From contig SYGW01000090.1 of assembly GCA_005800255.1 (NCBI GenBank), positions 1-5,625 of the forward strand: DNA of 5,625 bases, given 5' to 3'. A program made the position numbers and the translations under genes. Shown in pieces: positions 5,608 to 5,625 of the stretch. The notes under the pieces are model-generated. The model worked only from the letters and a program-made list of their open reading frames with translations. It had not been told where the DNA came from and ran no database searches. The stretch comes from Nitrospiraceae bacterium. Its GTDB lineage: Bacteria > Nitrospirota > Nitrospiria > Nitrospirales > Nitrospiraceae. Numbering within the stretch: the first letter of the stretch is position 1; each line of letters opens with the position of its first letter.

Positions 5608-5625
5608 GTCTGAAAGAGATTGCGG

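Overview
This 5.6 kb window looks like chromosomal DNA of a GC-rich, Gram-negative-type bacterium. The wording of the ProA protein, the tight gene packing and the paired bactofilins suggest the Nitrospirota (Nitrospira-like). That assignment is an impression from sequence style, not a database result. I see no tRNA, rRNA, CRISPR array, insertion sequence or phage gene.

Plus strand, left to right. The window opens inside an extended-SDR nucleotide-sugar enzyme, best read as UDP-glucuronate decarboxylase (UDP-xylose synthase), of which only the part from the catalytic YxxxK motif onward is present. A 115-base gap holds a short GC hairpin, a plausible sigma-70 promoter and a Shine-Dalgarno site. 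Next comes proA (glutamate-5-semialdehyde dehydrogenase, proline synthesis), whose stop codon directly abuts the start of a 593-residue protein I cannot assign to a family. Its last third resembles a class I methyltransferase fold that has lost the glycine-rich SAM loop. After 42 bases comes a second uncharacterised protein (230 residues), faintly like the DUF6065 family. These three genes read as one transcription unit.

Minus strand, right half. Two paralogous bactofilin genes (bacterial cytoskeletal beta-helix polymers) lie in tandem and converge on the plus-strand unit, with only 7 bases between the stop codons at the junction. The upstream copy (5161 onward) is intact as far as visible, but its true start may lie beyond the window. 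The downstream copy (4572-5019) has a strong ribosome-binding site and a complete bactofilin fold, but it is interrupted by a +1 frameshift at a four-C run (4885-4888). Between them lies a possible 41-codon ORF overlapping nested, mutually exclusive inverted repeats just ahead of the second ribosome-binding site.

The items most worth a second look are the broken bactofilin, the unassigned two-gene cassette behind proA with its possible pseudo-methyltransferase tail, and the 18-bp perfect palindrome inside that tail's coding sequence. I found no convincing evidence of a defence system or other wholly new system here.
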